Assembly: GCA_001655205.1 (NCBI GenBank)
Contig: LPNZ01007768.1
Span: 1-34,347, forward strand
Length of the DNA stretch: 34,347 nucleotides
Direction of reading: 5' to 3'
Origin: Lenisia limosa
Taxonomy: Eukaryota > Breviatea
Of the stretch, positions 33,054 to 34,347 are shown piece by piece; position 1 is the stretch's first letter; the number at the start of each line of letters is the position of its first letter. A program made the position numbers and the translations under genes. Below the pieces are notes generated by a model. That model did no database searches. It worked only from the letters and a program-made list of their open reading frames with translations, and was not told the origin of the DNA.

Positions 33054-34347
33054 CTACGCGAGTTTATCATCATCAACATCGGCTCCGCGAGTGGCTCTGC
33101 GGGCTCTGGATCGGTCAATTTGGCCACATTGGGACAAGGCATGATATTACGTAATGTGGCAATATAAGAAGCATAGAAGGACTAACCTATAGTTCGAGGG
33201 GGGCGTAGCGCCGACGCCTGACGTGGCCGTTCGTCTAACTTGTCAAAGATGTGGAAGTAACCAACCGAAGCTGTCCACCCCATCACTTATATTGCCCAGT
33301 AGTTCCAGATTATTCGTACCTTTGCGCCAATATTCATCGAAATTTACTTCGTTTTACTCCCCTCCCACCTTCTCGGGGTGACAGCCTCGTCCTCAGGGTT
33401 GTTGCCCGGGGACGTGGGGCCCATGACGCCGCTAAAACGTGAGCACGTGCCACAGCAACCAGGTTATTATAATGTGAGCACGTGCCACAGCCAACCTCTG
33501 TCGCCTGTTGCGTCTCACTTCAAGCTTCAGCTTGCGGACTTCGTTGCGAAGCTCCTCGGCCTGCCATTGTCAGCAACATCCTCAGTCATCTGACCAACCT
33601 CGTCTTCGGCTTCCTTGGCGCGGGCCTCAGCCTTGGTGACCTTCTTCTGCATCAGGCGGGCCTCCTCGGCTTGTCGGCGTGCGGCGGCCGCATCTCCTGT
33701 CCGTTAGCCATTTGGGGGGATTAAGTTGTGCCCCATTTTTATGAAAAAGCGTTGAAGGCCAACCAGGCGCAGAGACCGGAGCCTCGGTACGGGAGCTGTC
33801 ACGTGCTTCACGCTCGAGCTTCTTACGTGCCTTCTCTGCCTCGTTCTACGGGGTCAGAATTGCTGCGATAGGGGCCTCATAGAGAAATATGGCACATAGC
33901 CGCGCAAAGCCCTCCAACCTTGGCCAGGGTGAGGTCGTTGACTTGCTGGCGGAGAGTGGCAAGCTCCTGACTCGCCTTGCGACGGTTTTTGTCTGGGCCG
34001 TCAAATGGATTGCACTCTCTTGCGTCTCAAGAGCAATAGCAATTGTTTTTATCTATGAGCATGAGCATCCCCCAACCGGCAGTAGCGGCCTTTGTTGTGG
34101 CCTCTTCGACAGTCTCCTTCAGCTCGTCAATCTCCCTCTTCGTCGTTCTGGATGTCAAAGACGTCTTCAATCAGCTTCCCTTCGAAATGCACCGCCAAGC
34201 CCTCCAACCTGAGGCTCTTCTCAGCGCGAGTGGCGCGGTCGGTGGCGGCGTCCGTTGCCCTCTTGAGCTCACTGATCTGACCCTCAGCTGCCTGGGCTCT
34301 CTTCTCGGCCTCCGTGCGTGATGATTCAGCCAGGTCCTGAACGCATT
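33054..34347 (-). CDS. Myosin-rod-like coiled-coil protein, C-terminal part (5' end beyond right edge)
   Basis: Long heptad-type coiled coil rich in Ala/Glu/Lys/Arg, most like the tail of a class II myosin heavy chain or a paramyosin-type filament protein. In translation order: VQDLAESSRTEAEKRAQAAE, ISELKRATDAATDRATRAEK, REIDELKETVEEATTKAAT, NRRKASQELATLRQQVNDL, NEAEKARKKLEREARDSS, RRQAEEARLMQKKVTKAEAR, AEELRNEVRKLKLEV. A non-helical tail follows (GVMGPTSPGNNPEDEAVTP, LDERPRQASALRPPRT) and a basic-then-acidic end IDRSRARRATRGADVDDDKL, stop 33054-33056; such tails are common in myosin rods. No motor domain is in the window, so the myosin call is inference; another filament-forming coiled coil is possible. 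Exons are GC-rich with strong codon bias, like the succinyl-CoA ligase gene. Introns often begin GTTGG. Confidence 0.65.
33439..33496 (-). repeat. 35-bp duplication of the 5' part of an intron
   Basis: Plus-strand word GTGAGCACGTGCCACAGC occurs at 33439 and 33474. On the gene strand the intron starts GTTGGCTGTGGCACGTGCTC and the same segment recurs 35 bp later just before the TTTTAG acceptor. The repeated piece begins with the donor-like GTTG. Confidence 0.75.

Noticed and set aside
1-34347. Transposon, retroelement or viral insertion
   Set aside because: No reverse transcriptase, integrase, transposase, capsid-like frame or long terminal repeats were recognised in either strand.

Overview
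This is an intron-dense eukaryotic nuclear contig with five runs of N (assembly gaps). I recognise ten protein-coding genes and see no tRNA or rRNA gene, no transposase or reverse transcriptase and no CRISPR array. Nearly all genes are split by very short GT-AG introns, many of 28-40 nt. Meckelin, a cilium transition-zone protein, implies a flagellated stage. A TmcB/TmcC-type membrane/TPR protein, a UPF0613/DUF1749 hydrolase, a CCDC86/Cgr1 nucleolar protein, a LIM-PH protein and a myosin-rod-like coiled coil together suggest a flagellated opisthokont-grade protist, perhaps a zoosporic (chytrid/blastoclad/aphelid-like) fungus. That placement is inference.

Layout: 1-7278 (-) large TmcB/TmcC-like protein, 3' end off the left edge; 7787-11120 (+) DCAF12-type WD40 protein with a long Ser/Pro-rich N-terminal extension; 11300-13675 (-) LIM / proline-rich / PH protein; 14182-15580 (-) mitochondrial succinyl-CoA ligase alpha subunit; 15924-16860 (+) CCDC86/Cgr1; 17415-19212 (+) DUF1749 hydrolase; 19269-24683 (-) a multidomain protein with a Ras/Rab-like pseudo-GTPase, a three-copy repeated module and an RS-rich tail; 25054-26614 (+) TMCO1; 27710-32777 (+) meckelin/TMEM67; 33054 to beyond the right edge (-) a myosin-tail-like coiled coil. 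Intergenic spaces are mostly under 600 bp, and three gene pairs are divergent over short shared upstream regions.

The genes do not form a pathway; they are typical eukaryotic neighbours: citric acid cycle, ribosome biogenesis, ER membrane insertion/Ca2+ leak, ubiquitin ligase receptor, ciliary gate and cytoskeleton. The most unusual signals are: (a) tandem repeats whose units each carry a complete splice site, one 39-bp array repeating a 3' splice acceptor plus exon start and one 28-bp array repeating an exon end plus 5' splice donor; (b) the pseudo-GTPase/repeat-module/RS-tail protein, which I cannot assign to a named family; (c) two introns of one gene sharing about 50 bp with a C-tract, introner-like, among eight G/C homopolymers of at least 10 nt, three of which lie at or within about 15 bp of N gaps.

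Exon boundaries were inferred by eye from GT-AG signals, reading-frame continuity and family similarity; those given to the base are the ones where phase and similarity agree.
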